In this document: positions 43,668-52,520 of the stretch, in pieces
How positions within the stretch are numbered: the first letter of the stretch is position 1
How the letters are laid out: every line of letters starts with the position of its first letter
Source: Lysobacteraceae bacterium
GTDB lineage: Bacteria > Pseudomonadota > Gammaproteobacteria > Xanthomonadales > Rhodanobacteraceae
DNA length: 64,000 bases
Assembly: GCA_004143945.1 (NCBI GenBank)
Contig: SEHB01000001.1
Coordinates: 681,918 to 745,917, forward strand
Direction: 5' to 3'
Notes under the pieces: generated by a model
What the model was told of the DNA's origin: nothing
Seen by the model: the letters and a program-made list of their open reading frames with translations, nothing else
Database searches by the model: none
Made by a program: the position numbers and the translations under genes

Positions 43668-45577
43668 CGCGGCGCGAGGATCGCGCGGAGCCGGTCGGGC
43701 CGGCCCGCGATGCGCTCGAGCCGCGGGTAGCGCAGGCCGCCGCGATAGTCGATGCGCACGCTGCGGTACCACTCGCCGCTTCGCACCAGCAGTTCGATCG
43801 GTTGCCCACTGCTGCCGGCGGCAATCGCCTCGCGCAGCACCTCCGCTTCGAATGCGCGCCCATTGACCGCGACGAGGCTGCCGCCAGGCGCAAGGCCGGC
43901 CTTGAATGCGGGACCCTCCCAGCGCACGTCGCGGATGCGGCCATCGTCGCTGCCCACCACGAGGCCGATCGACGCGGCATGATCGGTTTCCTTGCGGCTG
44001 GCCTGCTCGAGCTGGTGGAACGCGTTCGGCGTATCGGCGTACACGAGCTTCCAGCCGCTCGCGGCGAGGCCGTCGAGCGGCGGCGTGTGCGCATCGAGGC
44101 GCGAACGCAGGTAACCGGACCAGTCATGTTCGGCGACGCCGCCGAGCGCAGCGACGATGTCGTCGAAGTCGTAGCTGCGCGCGGATGGAGCGACGCCTTC
44201 GCCGAAGAACGCGCGCGCGAAGTCGTCGAGCGAACGCCGGTCGCGCGTGAGCTCACGCAGCTTCGCGTCGACGCCAAGCCAGAGCAGGAGGCCCGCGCTG
44301 TAGTACTCCTCGCTCATTTGCCAGCCGCGGAACGCGCGCGGCTTGCGCGCGATGGCGACCGGATCGTGCGTGGTGTCCTGCAGCGTGCGCCAGCCGAAGC
44401 CGGGCCGGCCATCCGCATACTGCGCGGCGACCAGGGCCAGCGCATCGATCGCCTGCGTTTCGCTCCAGAGGCGCGAGCGCGCCGCGAGCACGTTGCCCCA
44501 GTACTCTGTCTGGCCTTCGTAGATCCACAGCAGGTCGCCCTGCATCGGCACGTTGTAGTTGGGCGTGGCGAGTCCGGCCGGCCGGCGGAACTTGCCGTTC
44601 CATGAGTGCACGTACTCGTGCGGCAGCAGGTCGCGGCCGGTCGCGTGCTTGTTCCAGTCGGTGAAATAGCGCGGCGCGCGCGTGTTCTCGCTCGAAGCGA
44701 GGTGCTCGAGGCCGATGCCGCCGAGCTGGTCGGTCAACGCGAGCAGGAAATCGTAGCGATCGAAATGCGGCGCACCGAACAGGCGCTGCGCCTGCACCAC
44801 GAGGTTCGCGTGCGCGGACACCTGCTCGGGTGTCGCCGCGAGATCGCGCGCATCGTCCGCGAACACGTTGAGGTGGACAGGCGCGCCGGCGGCCTTGCCG
44901 AGTTCGATGCGGCGGACATGCCGACCCGCGAACAGCGGCGAATCGACCAGGGTCTCGAGCGTGACCGGCGCGAACGCGGCGCGACCGTCGGCTGCAGGTT
45001 CGCGCGACCCTGCCGCAGCGGGCGCGAGCGCGCCGGCGAACTGCCAGCCGCTCGGCAGCTGCACGCTCGCGGCGACCGCGATGCCGTCGACGCGGTAACC
45101 CGCCGGATACAGCACGACGTTTTCCCACTGCAGGTTCAGCAGGTCGTTCGTCATGACGATCCGCCCCTGCTCCGCTTCCTGCGGCGACAGGAATTCGAAC
45201 TCGACCAGCACGCGCGCCACGCCTGCAGGGACCTCGAGGTGGAACGCGTGCACGTCGGCTGGATCACGCCGCCATTCGAGCGGCTTGCCGGCCGCGCTGA
45301 TCGAGAGTCCCGCGAGCTTGTCGATCGCGCCACGCGGCGCGTGCTTGCCCGGCAGCCACTGCGGATACAGCAACGTCAACGGCCCCGGCGCCACCGGGAT
45401 CTCCTCGCGCACCCTGAAGATCCGCCTCGTGATGTCGCCCGCATCGACGAAGAGCGAGATGCGACCCGGATAGCGCGACTCCAGCGTGGTCGCGCCCTCT
45501 CCGGTTGCAGGCGCCGACAGCGCGGGGCCGGCGAGCGCGAGCGCCAGCAGCAGCACGCGATTCACCCAAGTTTTCAT
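43664..45577 (-). CDS. Exported M61 (glycyl aminopeptidase) family metallopeptidase with PDZ domain
   Basis: 637 residues with a signal peptide (LLLALALAGPALS). The N-terminal beta domain and the thermolysin-like catalytic domain are intact, with zinc-binding His320, Glu321 and His324 in LLPHEYVHSWNGKFRRP and the nearby Glu of WIYEGQTEYWG. The C-terminal PDZ-like domain covers about residues 540-610 (ASIGLVVGSDDGRIRDVRWEGPAFKAGLAPGGSLVAVNG). It should act in the periplasm or outside on peptides with small N-terminal residues. AAGGAGAC precedes the ATG at 45577. Its last codons overlap the start of the AlkZ-like gene. Confidence 0.92.
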   Translation of the reverse strand: MKTWVNRVLLLALALAGPALSAPATGEGATTLESRYPGRISLFVDAGDITRRIFRVREEIPVAPGPLTLLYPQWLPGKHAPRGAIDKLAGLSISAAGKPLEWRRDPADVHAFHLEVPAGVARVLVEFEFLSPQEAEQGRIVMTNDLLNLQWENVVLYPAGYRVDGIAVAASVQLPSGWQFAGALAPAAAGSREPAADGRAAFAPVTLETLVDSPLFAGRHVRRIELGKAAGAPVHLNVFADDARDLAATPEQVSAHANLVVQAQRLFGAPHFDRYDFLLALTDQLGGIGLEHLASSENTRAPRYFTDWNKHATGRDLLPHEYVHSWNGKFRRPAGLATPNYNVPMQGDLLWIYEGQTEYWGNVLAARSRLWSETQAIDALALVAAQYADGRPGFGWRTLQDTTHDPVAIARKPRAFRGWQMSEEYYSAGLLLWLGVDAKLRELTRDRRSLDDFARAFFGEGVAPSARSYDFDDIVAALGGVAEHDWSGYLRSRLDAHTPPLDGLAASGWKLVYADTPNAFHQLEQASRKETDHAASIGLVVGSDDGRIRDVRWEGPAFKAGLAPGGSLVAVNGRAFEAEVLREAIAAGSSGQPIELLVRSGEWYRSVRIDYRGGLRYPRLERIAGRPDRLRAILAPR

Positions 45578-45912
45578 TTGCGGTCTCCTTGCGACGGCGA
45601 TCGACTCGTGCGTACGCCGCAACCACCGATTGTGGCATGGAGCGCCGTTCGTGCCGTTGCGCGATCGGGCCGTGGCGTTGCGCGCTCGAGGCCGGACGAT
45701 GCAAGAGTCGACCGTCCCCGTTCATGTCGCACGTGCGTTTCTGCGACGATGGTCGGCACGCGCGCACGCGCATGCGCGACTTGCCCTAGAATCGGTCGGT
45801 CAAGCTGGATCCGCCGCATGGAAGCGTGGATCGGTCGCGCGGTACGCCCGCGATCCCTCGACTGCCGCGCGTCCCGGACGGACTGCGTCAGCGCCCCCGC
45901 ACCGGACCGTCG
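45578..45912. other. Divergent intergenic region between the M61 peptidase and phaZ genes
   Basis: 335 bp with no supported gene. A TAGAAT hexamer at 45787-45792 on the plus strand could be the -10 of phaZ, but no good -35 stands at the right distance. It is rich in gcgcgcacgcgcatgcgcg-type alternating sequence around 45760-45778. Confidence 0.35.
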
Positions 45913-47157
45913 ATGCTGTATCACCTGCATGAAGTCAACCGCGCGCTGCTCAATCCGTTCGTGAGCTGGTCGGGCGCCGCGGCACAGGCGCTGTTCTCGC
46001 CCGACAACTGGATTTCACGGATGCCCGGCATCGACCGCTTCGCCGCCGGGTACGAACTCATGTACCGGCTCGGCAAGGATTACGAGAAGCCGACCTTCGG
46101 CATCACCTCGGTGGCGGCGCACGGCGGCCACGCGGCCGTGATCGAACAGGTCGAGATCGCGACGCCGTTCTGCAACCTCCTGCATTTCCGGCGCTGCACC
46201 GACGAGCCCCGGACGCTCGCGAAGATGTGCGACGATCCGGTCGTGCTGGTGGTCGCGCCGCTGTCGGGACACCACGCGACGCTGCTGCGCGACACGGTCC
46301 TGACCCTCCTGCGCGACCACGACGTCTACGTGACCGACTGGATCGACGCACGCATGGTGCCGATCGAGGCGGGTCCGTTCGGACTCGACGACTACGTCGC
46401 GAGCATGCGCCGCTTCATGACCCACCTCGGCCCCGAGCGCCTGCACGTGATGTCGGTGTGCCAGCCGACCGTGCCCGTGCTGGCCGCGATCTCGCTGATG
46501 GCGAGCGCGGGCGAACCGACGCCGCGCAGCATGATCCTCATGGGTGGTCCGATCGATACGCGGCGCTGTCCGACCGCGGTCAACAACCTCGCGACGACCA
46601 AGCCGTTCGCATGGTTCGAGACCAACGTCGTGTTCGACGTGCCGCCGAACTATCCGGGCAAGGGCCGGCGCGTCTATCCGGGCTTCCTGCAGCACGCGGG
46701 CTTCGTCGCGATGAATCCGACGCGCCACTTCAGCGCGCACTGGGATTTCTACCAGAACCTCCTGCGCGGCGACCTCGACGACGCCGAATCGCACCGCCGC
46801 TTCTACGATGAATACAACGCCGTGCTCGACCTGCCGGCCGAGTTCTACCTCGACACCATCCGCGTCGTGTTCAAGGAGCATCGGCTGCCGCTCGGTACCT
46901 GGCGCGTCGATGGCGAGCCGGTCACGCCCGCGGCGATCGGCACGACCGCTTTGCTGACGATCGAGGGCGAACTCGACGACATCTCGGGCATCGGCCAGAC
47001 GCGCGCCGCGCACGACCTGTGCAGCGGGATCCCCGAGCACAGGCGCGCCCACATCGAAGTCGCTGGTGCCGGCCACTACGGGATCTTCAGCGGTCGCCGC
47101 TGGCGAGACTCGGTGTATCCGGAAGTCCGCGGCTTCGTCAGGCAGTTCGCGACCTGA
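45913..47157 (+). CDS. phaZ: Intracellular poly(3-hydroxyalkanoate) depolymerase
   Basis: 414 residues, no signal peptide. It mobilises stored PHB granules. It matches the intracellular PhaZ (TIGR01849) pattern: an N-terminus [44 protein letters not shown], the lipase-box-like [15 protein letters not shown] where Cys183 replaces serine as nucleophile, and a C-terminal [21 protein letters not shown] with the catalytic His. The ATG at 45913 is chosen because it gives the family N-terminus; the upstream frame extension is not conserved in type. No phaC or phasin gene is in the window. Confidence 0.9.
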   Translation: MLYHLHEVNRALLNPFVSWSGAAAQALFSPDNWISRMPGIDRFAAGYELMYRLGKDYEKPTFGITSVAAHGGHAAVIEQVEIATPFCNLLHFRRCTDEPRTLAKMCDDPVVLVVAPLSGHHATLLRDTVLTLLRDHDVYVTDWIDARMVPIEAGPFGLDDYVASMRRFMTHLGPERLHVMSVCQPTVPVLAAISLMASAGEPTPRSMILMGGPIDTRRCPTAVNNLATTKPFAWFETNVVFDVPPNYPGKGRRVYPGFLQHAGFVAMNPTRHFSAHWDFYQNLLRGDLDDAESHRRFYDEYNAVLDLPAEFYLDTIRVVFKEHRLPLGTWRVDGEPVTPAAIGTTALLTIEGELDDISGIGQTRAAHDLCSGIPEHRRAHIEVAGAGHYGIFSGRRWRDSVYPEVRGFVRQFAT

Positions 47158-47225
47158 TCGCACCCGGCGCGCTCCGCACGATCGCGCGCTATGCTCGCGG
47201 GACTCTCCAGTCGGCAGGGTCCCGC

Positions 47226-48128
47226 ATGAAGACGTCGCTCGTGTTCGCGTTCGCAGCCGCCACCCTCCTTTCAGCCGCGCACGCCGCGCCGCCGGCGAAG
47301 CCGACGATGCAGCAGGTGCTGGACGCGTCCACGCCGCGCGATTGGCGCGGCCTCGTGCCGGAAGACACGCTCTACCTCGACTTGCCGGCCGGACGCGTCG
47401 TGATCGAACTCGCGCCCGCGTTCGCCCCGTTGCACGCGGCCAACATCCGCGCGCTGGTGCGGGCGCACTACTTCGACGGACTTTCGATCCTGCGCGTGCA
47501 GGACAACTACGTCACGCAATGGGGCGATCCGTTCGCCGACGAGGCGGGCAAGGCGCGCTCGCTCGGCAAGGTGGCGTCGACCGTGGCACCCGAATTCGAA
47601 CGCGCACTCGACGGGCTCGCGTTCACGCCCCTGCCCGATCCCGATCCCTACGCCGCCGAAACCGGCTTCGTCGCGGGCATGCCGGCCGCGCGTGATCCGC
47701 AATCGGGCAAGGCCTGGCTCGCACATTGCTACGGCATGGTCGGCGCCGGGCGCGACAATGCGGCCGAAAGCGGCAACGGCAGCCAGCTCTACGTCGTGAT
47801 CGGCCATGCGCCCCGGCATCTCGATCGCAACATCGCGCTCGTCGGTCGCGTCGTGCAGGGCATGCAATGGATGTCGTCGCTGCCGCGCGGAACCGGCGCG
47901 CTCGGCTTTTACGAACAGGACGGGCAGCGCACGACGATCGCGCGCGTGCGCCTCGCGGCCGACGTGCCGGAGCCGGAGCGCGAGCGGCTCGAGGTGCTGC
48001 GCACCGACACGCCGACCTTCACCGCCCTGGTCGAGTCCCGCCGCAACCGCAGCGACGAGTGGTACAAGCGGCCGGCTGGCCGGATCGAACTCTGCAACGT
48101 GCCGATCCCCGTGCGGGAGAAACCGTAG
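47226..48128 (+). CDS. Periplasmic cyclophilin-type peptidyl-prolyl isomerase
   Basis: 300 residues with a signal peptide ([14 protein letters not shown]). The cyclophilin fold is recognisable from [48 protein letters not shown], but it carries a long insertion after this ([20 protein letters not shown] to [23 protein letters not shown]) and ends with [27 protein letters not shown]. It is much larger than E. coli PpiA (190 residues), and key active-site residues of classical cyclophilins are partly altered, so its isomerase activity is uncertain. It stands alone, 68 bp after phaZ. Confidence 0.82.
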   Translation: MKTSLVFAFAAATLLSAAHAAPPAKPTMQQVLDASTPRDWRGLVPEDTLYLDLPAGRVVIELAPAFAPLHAANIRALVRAHYFDGLSILRVQDNYVTQWGDPFADEAGKARSLGKVASTVAPEFERALDGLAFTPLPDPDPYAAETGFVAGMPAARDPQSGKAWLAHCYGMVGAGRDNAAESGNGSQLYVVIGHAPRHLDRNIALVGRVVQGMQWMSSLPRGTGALGFYEQDGQRTTIARVRLAADVPEPERERLEVLRTDTPTFTALVESRRNRSDEWYKRPAGRIELCNVPIPVREKP

Positions 48129-48201
48129 CCCGCAGTGCGAGGCAGATCCAGGAAACCGGTCGCCACGGCGAACGTGGGACCGGGGTGTGTCTCGTGCGTG
48201 C

Positions 48202-49059
48202 CTACAATTGCGCGGCGTTGAAGGTGTCGCATTGGCGCATGTCGCCGCCGGTGAATCCGGTCTTGAACCAGCGCACGCGTTCGGCCGAGGTGCCGTGCGT
48301 GAACGAATCAGGCACGACATAGCCGCGCGCGCGCTTCTGCAACGCATCGTCGCCGATCTGGTTCGCGGCGTTCAGCGCGGCCTCGATGTCGCCGGTTTCG
48401 AGCCAGTTGTAGCGTTGCTGCGCATGGTTGGCCCATACCCCCGCGAAGCAGTCCGCCTGCAGTTCCTGCCGCACGGACAGGCCACCGGCGCCCTCCATCG
48501 GCGAGCCTCCGCGCGCGGCCTGCTCGACCTGCCGCATGACGCCGAGCACGTTTTGGAGGTGGTGGCCGACCTCGTGCGCGATCACGTAGGCCTGCGCGAA
48601 CTCGCCTGCGGCCTGGAAGCGCGTCGCCATTTCGCGGAAGAATCCGAGATCGAGGTAGACCTGCTGGTCGCCCGGACAGTAGAACGGTCCCATCGCGGAG
48701 GACGCCGCGCCGCAGGCCGACTGCACGCCGCCGCTGAACAGCACCAGCCGCGGTGCCGGATACTGCTGGCCACCCGCGCTGAACACGCTGCCCCAGACGT
48801 CTTCCGTGCTGCCGAGCACCGCGCGCACGAAGTCGGTCTGTTCGTTGTTCTCGACCGGCGCCGTCTCCTGCTGCACCGACCCGCCTTCGAGGCCCATGCC
48901 ACCGAGCAGCTGCAGCAGCTCCATCGGGTTCTTGCCGAACAGCAGGCCGACGATGACCACGACGATGATGCCGCCGAGCCCGAGCCCGCCGCCCACGCGC
49001 ATGCCGCCACCACCACCCGATACGACGTTGTCGCTGCGCCGCGACTTCTTCCAGAGCAT
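48202..49059 (-). CDS. ypfJ: Neutral zinc metallopeptidase, YpfJ/KPN_02809 family
   Basis: 285 residues. A short cytosolic tip (MLWKKSRRSDNVV, Gly-rich) precedes one transmembrane helix (about 22-41, VGGGLGLGGIIVVVIVGLLFG), and the rest should be periplasmic. The zinc motif is HEVGHHLQN (His162, Glu163, His166) with a third acidic ligand expected in RQELQADCFAGVWA. The family's usual features FYCPGDQQVYLDLGFF and YVVPDSFTHGTSAERVRWF are present. Substrate unknown. It converges on the cyclophilin gene. Confidence 0.9.
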   Translation of the reverse strand: MLWKKSRRSDNVVSGGGGGMRVGGGLGLGGIIVVVIVGLLFGKNPMELLQLLGGMGLEGGSVQQETAPVENNEQTDFVRAVLGSTEDVWGSVFSAGGQQYPAPRLVLFSGGVQSACGAASSAMGPFYCPGDQQVYLDLGFFREMATRFQAAGEFAQAYVIAHEVGHHLQNVLGVMRQVEQAARGGSPMEGAGGLSVRQELQADCFAGVWANHAQQRYNWLETGDIEAALNAANQIGDDALQKRARGYVVPDSFTHGTSAERVRWFKTGFTGGDMRQCDTFNAAQL

Positions 49060-49226
49060 GGCTTCCTCCGATGCTGTACCGCGTGGATGGACGGCGGGAC
49101 ACTACTCCGGGCGATCGCCACGCCGCAAGCCGCGCGCGGAAACGCACGCAGATACCGTTCATCGAGTGGCGCGGAAAGCGTGGCGTTTCGATTAGGATGG
49201 CCCATTCCGCCAGCGACGAGGCAGCA

Positions 49227-52200
49227 GTGACCGCGGAACACGAAACGACAGGCGCCACACCGGCCGGGGCGCCGGCACGCGCGCGCCAACGCGCCGATGC
49301 GGCGAGCCGGCTGCATGGGCTGTCGGCGATCGGTGCACGCTACCTGCAACACGCCGCGCGCGAGCTCGACCAGGGCCGCCTCGACGATGCAGCGCGCGCG
49401 CTGCAGGCCGTGGCCGCGCTCGCCCCGCAGCATCCGGAAGTCCTGCGGCTGCAGGCGGTCGTCGCGTGGCGGCGCGGACAACCGGCGCAGGCGCTCCCGC
49501 CGCTCCAGCGAGCGCTCGCGCAGTGGCCAGATGATGCGCACATCCTCGGCAACCTCGGCGGGGTACTCAGCGCGCTCGGCGACGCCGACAATGCCGTGCG
49601 CGTGTTCGCGCGGGCGGCCGAGGTCGCGCCTGCGCACGCAGGCAACTGGTTCAACCTCGGCCTTGCGCTCGAGTCGCTCGCCCGCCACGACGAGGCCGGC
49701 GCTGCGCTGCGACGCGCGCTCGAACTCGCACCCGACCATCTCGGCGCACGCCTCGCCTGTGCGGCCAATCTCGCCGCACTCGGCGACATCGAAGGCGCCG
49801 CTGCCGCCTGGCGCGCTGCGATCGCGGTGGCGCCCGGCTCCGCGCAGGCGTGGCTCGGGCTGGTCGATCTCAAGACGACCCGGCTGTCGGACGACGAGAT
49901 GGCCGCCCTCGAGGCGCTGTACACCTCCACCGCACTCGACGAGGACGCGCGCGCGACCGCGGGATTCGCGTTCGGCAAGGCGCTCGAGGACCGCGCTCGC
50001 TTCGATGAAGCGCTCGCCGTGCTGCATGCGGCGAACGCGGCGCGCCGCAAGCATGCGCGCTGGGATGCGCGTGCGTTCTTGCGCGGCGTCGATGCGATCA
50101 TCGACGCATTCGGGCGCGGCGAACCTGCGGCGCCCTCGGAACCCGACGATGGTGGCGACGTCGTGTTCGTGGTCGGCATGCCACGCTCGGGCACCACGCT
50201 GGTCGAGCAGATCCTCGGCGCGCATCCAGGGATCGAAGGCGCGAGCGAACTGCCGGACCTCGACGCCGTCATTCGCGAGGAGTCGCAGCGGCGCGGCCAA
50301 CCCTTCGTCGCCTGGGTCCCGCTGGCAACGCCGGAGGACTGGCAGCGACTCGGGCGGCGCTATCTGGAGCGCACTCGGAGATGGCGCGCGCATCGGCCCC
50401 GCCACGTGGACAAGATGCCCGACAACTGGCTCGTCGCGGGCGCCGCGCTCGCGATGCTGCCGGGCGCGCGCGTCGTCGATTGCCGCCGCGACGCGCTCGA
50501 AACCGCGTGGTCCTGCTACAAGCAGCGGTTCGCGAACGGCCGCCATCCGTACGCCTACGACTTCGCCGACATCGCGGCGCAGTTGCGCGACCACGATCGG
50601 CTCATGCGTCACTGGGAGGCAAGGTTTGAGGGGCGCGTGCGCCTGCAGTCGTACGAGGCGCTGGTTTCCGACCCGGAGTCGGAGGTACGCGCACTGCTCG
50701 CTTTCTGCGCGCTGCCGTTCGATCCAGCGTGCCTCGATTTCCACAAGGCGCAGCGCGCGGTGCGCAGCGCAAGTGCCGCGCAGGTGCGCCGGCCGATCGA
50801 GCGGGACACCGCGCGCGCGAAGGACTACGGCGATCGGCTGGCAGCGTTGCAGCGGCTGCTGCGGCCGGACGAGAGCGCAGCGGGCGCCCCTGTTCCGATC
50901 GTGCGCGTGCCGGCGCCTGCGGCTCCGGCACGGGAACGCCTCGCGATGCTGCCCGCGCAACTGCGGCGGGCCCTGGAGCAGGCGGAATCGATGGTGCACG
51001 AGGCCAGCGCCGACGCATCGGCCGCGGCGATCGATGCGGTGAGCCGCGCGTGCCCACCCGGGCATATCGAACCGCTGCGGCTGCGCGCCATGTGGGAGGC
51101 GGCACAGGGCCGCTTCGCCCCTGCGACCACGCTGCTCGCGGCGGCGATCGAACGCGAACGCGACGACGCGCTGCTGCACAACACGCTCGGCGTGGTGCGC
51201 GCTGCGGCAGGGGAACTTGAGGCCGCGCGCGCCAGCTTTGCGCGCGCGTTCGAACTCGATCCACGCTCGGCCGCCTGCGCCAACCTCGCGCAGATGCAAT
51301 TGGACGCTCGGGATAACCAGGGCGCGCGCCACACCTACGAGGCCGCCCTCGCGCACGCGCCGGACCTGCTGCCGGCCCGCCGCGGCCTCGCATCACTGTT
51401 GCGCGACGAGGGCGACGCAGCGGGCGCTGCGTCCCACTTGCGTACCTGCCTGGCGCAGGATCCCGTCGATGCGCAGGCCTGGGCTGCACTCGCCGAACTC
51501 TGTGGCGGAGCGCTGTCGGCGCAGGACCTCGACTTCCTGTTCGCGGCACTGCGGCGACCCGGCCTCGCGGAGGACTCGCAGGTGCTGCTCACGCGCGCCT
51601 GCGGGCGCGTGCTCGAGGCGCGCGCGCGACCGCGCGAAGCGTTCGCGATGATCGCGGCGGCGAACGCTGCAGCCGTGCGCGACTCGCGTTGGGACGCGAC
51701 GCGGCATGCGCGAAGCTGTGCGGAGATCGAGCAGGCGTTCGCCCACCCGCCCGCCGCCGACGACGCGCGGCGGGGCGAGGGCGTGGTCTTCATCGTCGAT
51801 GTCGCACGCCTCGGCGCGGGCTTCGAGCGCGACCTCGCCGCACACCCGGACGTCGCGCGTGGCGGCGAACGCCCGCTGCTCGCCGAACTGGTCGCCGAGG
51901 AATCGCGCATGCGCGGCATGCCGTTCCCGCAATGGGTTGCGCACGCGACGCCCGCGGACTGGCGACGCCTCGGCGAGCGCTATCTCGAGCGCGCGCGCGC
52001 GCAGTCCGGAGCGCAGCGGTGGACCGATCGTTCGCCCACCCTTCCGCGTCTTCTCGGCGCCGCGGCCGCGATGCTGCCCGGGGCGCGCGTGATCGAACTT
52101 CGCTGCGATCCGCTGCAGGGATGCTGGGCGCTGTACCGGCACGGCGGCTCGCCGTTCGCGTCCGATATCGCATGCCTCGCCGGGTACTGGCGCGATTGCA

Positions 52201-52520
52201 CACGCCTGCTCGGCCTGTGGCGCGAACAGCTGGGCTCGCGCCTGCTCGCGTTCGACGACACGCTGGACGGCGCCGCTCGCGTGGCGGCGCTGCGCGACGC
52301 CGCGACGCATGCGGGACTCTCGTCCGCGGATGCCTGCGTCGCCGCGGCCGCGGCGCGTCACGGGATGGAAGCGGCGATCGACATGCGCGAAGCGGGCCTG
52401 CGCCAGACTCCGGCTGCAGGTGATCTCGGGGCATTGCTCGAACCCTTGCGCATGCTGCTCGCCTCGGCGCGCGTGGAAGCGAAGGCCGCGGGCGACGTGG
52501 CGGCGTCGGCGCCCGCGTGA
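49227..52520 (+). CDS. Double-module TPR-sulfotransferase; second module degenerate
   Basis: 1097 residues, cytoplasmic in appearance. Module 1: about five TPRs (residues 45-270), the hinge LVDLKTTRL, then a Sulfotransfer_3-type domain with the PAPS 5'-phosphosulfate loop VVGMPRSGTTLVEQILGAHP, HVDKMPDNW and the 3'-phosphate region GARVVDCRRDALETAWS, closing with SASAAQVRRPIE. Module 2 (from about 580): shorter TPRs, then a sulfotransferase-like domain in which the loop reads FIVDVARLGAGFERDLAAHP, DKMPDN has become DRSPTL, and CRRD has become LRCD. The second domain therefore probably cannot bind PAPS. GTG 49227 has GAGG 5 bp upstream; ATG 49197 is an alternative. It overlaps the next gene by 4 nt. 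Confidence 0.8.
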   Translation: MTAEHETTGATPAGAPARARQRADAASRLHGLSAIGARYLQHAARELDQGRLDDAARALQAVAALAPQHPEVLRLQAVVAWRRGQPAQALPPLQRALAQWPDDAHILGNLGGVLSALGDADNAVRVFARAAEVAPAHAGNWFNLGLALESLARHDEAGAALRRALELAPDHLGARLACAANLAALGDIEGAAAAWRAAIAVAPGSAQAWLGLVDLKTTRLSDDEMAALEALYTSTALDEDARATAGFAFGKALEDRARFDEALAVLHAANAARRKHARWDARAFLRGVDAIIDAFGRGEPAAPSEPDDGGDVVFVVGMPRSGTTLVEQILGAHPGIEGASELPDLDAVIREESQRRGQPFVAWVPLATPEDWQRLGRRYLERTRRWRAHRPRHVDKMPDNWLVAGAALAMLPGARVVDCRRDALETAWSCYKQRFANGRHPYAYDFADIAAQLRDHDRLMRHWEARFEGRVRLQSYEALVSDPESEVRALLAFCALPFDPACLDFHKAQRAVRSASAAQVRRPIERDTARAKDYGDRLAALQRLLRPDESAAGAPVPIVRVPAPAAPARERLAMLPAQLRRALEQAESMVHEASADASAAAIDAVSRACPPGHIEPLRLRAMWEAAQGRFAPATTLLAAAIERERDDALLHNTLGVVRAAAGELEAARASFARAFELDPRSAACANLAQMQLDARDNQGARHTYEAALAHAPDLLPARRGLASLLRDEGDAAGAASHLRTCLAQDPVDAQAWAALAELCGGALSAQDLDFLFAALRRPGLAEDSQVLLTRACGRVLEARARPREAFAMIAAANAAAVRDSRWDATRHARSCAEIEQAFAHPPAADDARRGEGVVFIVDVARLGAGFERDLAAHPDVARGGERPLLAELVAEESRMRGMPFPQWVAHATPADWRRLGERYLERARAQSGAQRWTDRSPTLPRLLGAAAAMLPGARVIELRCDPLQGCWALYRHGGSPFASDIACLAGYWRDCTRLLGLWREQLGSRLLAFDDTLDGAARVAALRDAATHAGLSSADACVAAAAARHGMEAAIDMREAGLRQTPAAGDLGALLEPLRMLLASARVEAKAAGDVAASAPA

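Noticed and set aside
49197..49226. ATG at 49197 as the start of the first sulfotransferase gene
   Set aside because: It has no spaced Shine-Dalgarno, and TAGGAT at 49194-49199 looks like a -10. The GTG at 49227 has GAGG 5 bp upstream. The longer form cannot be fully excluded.
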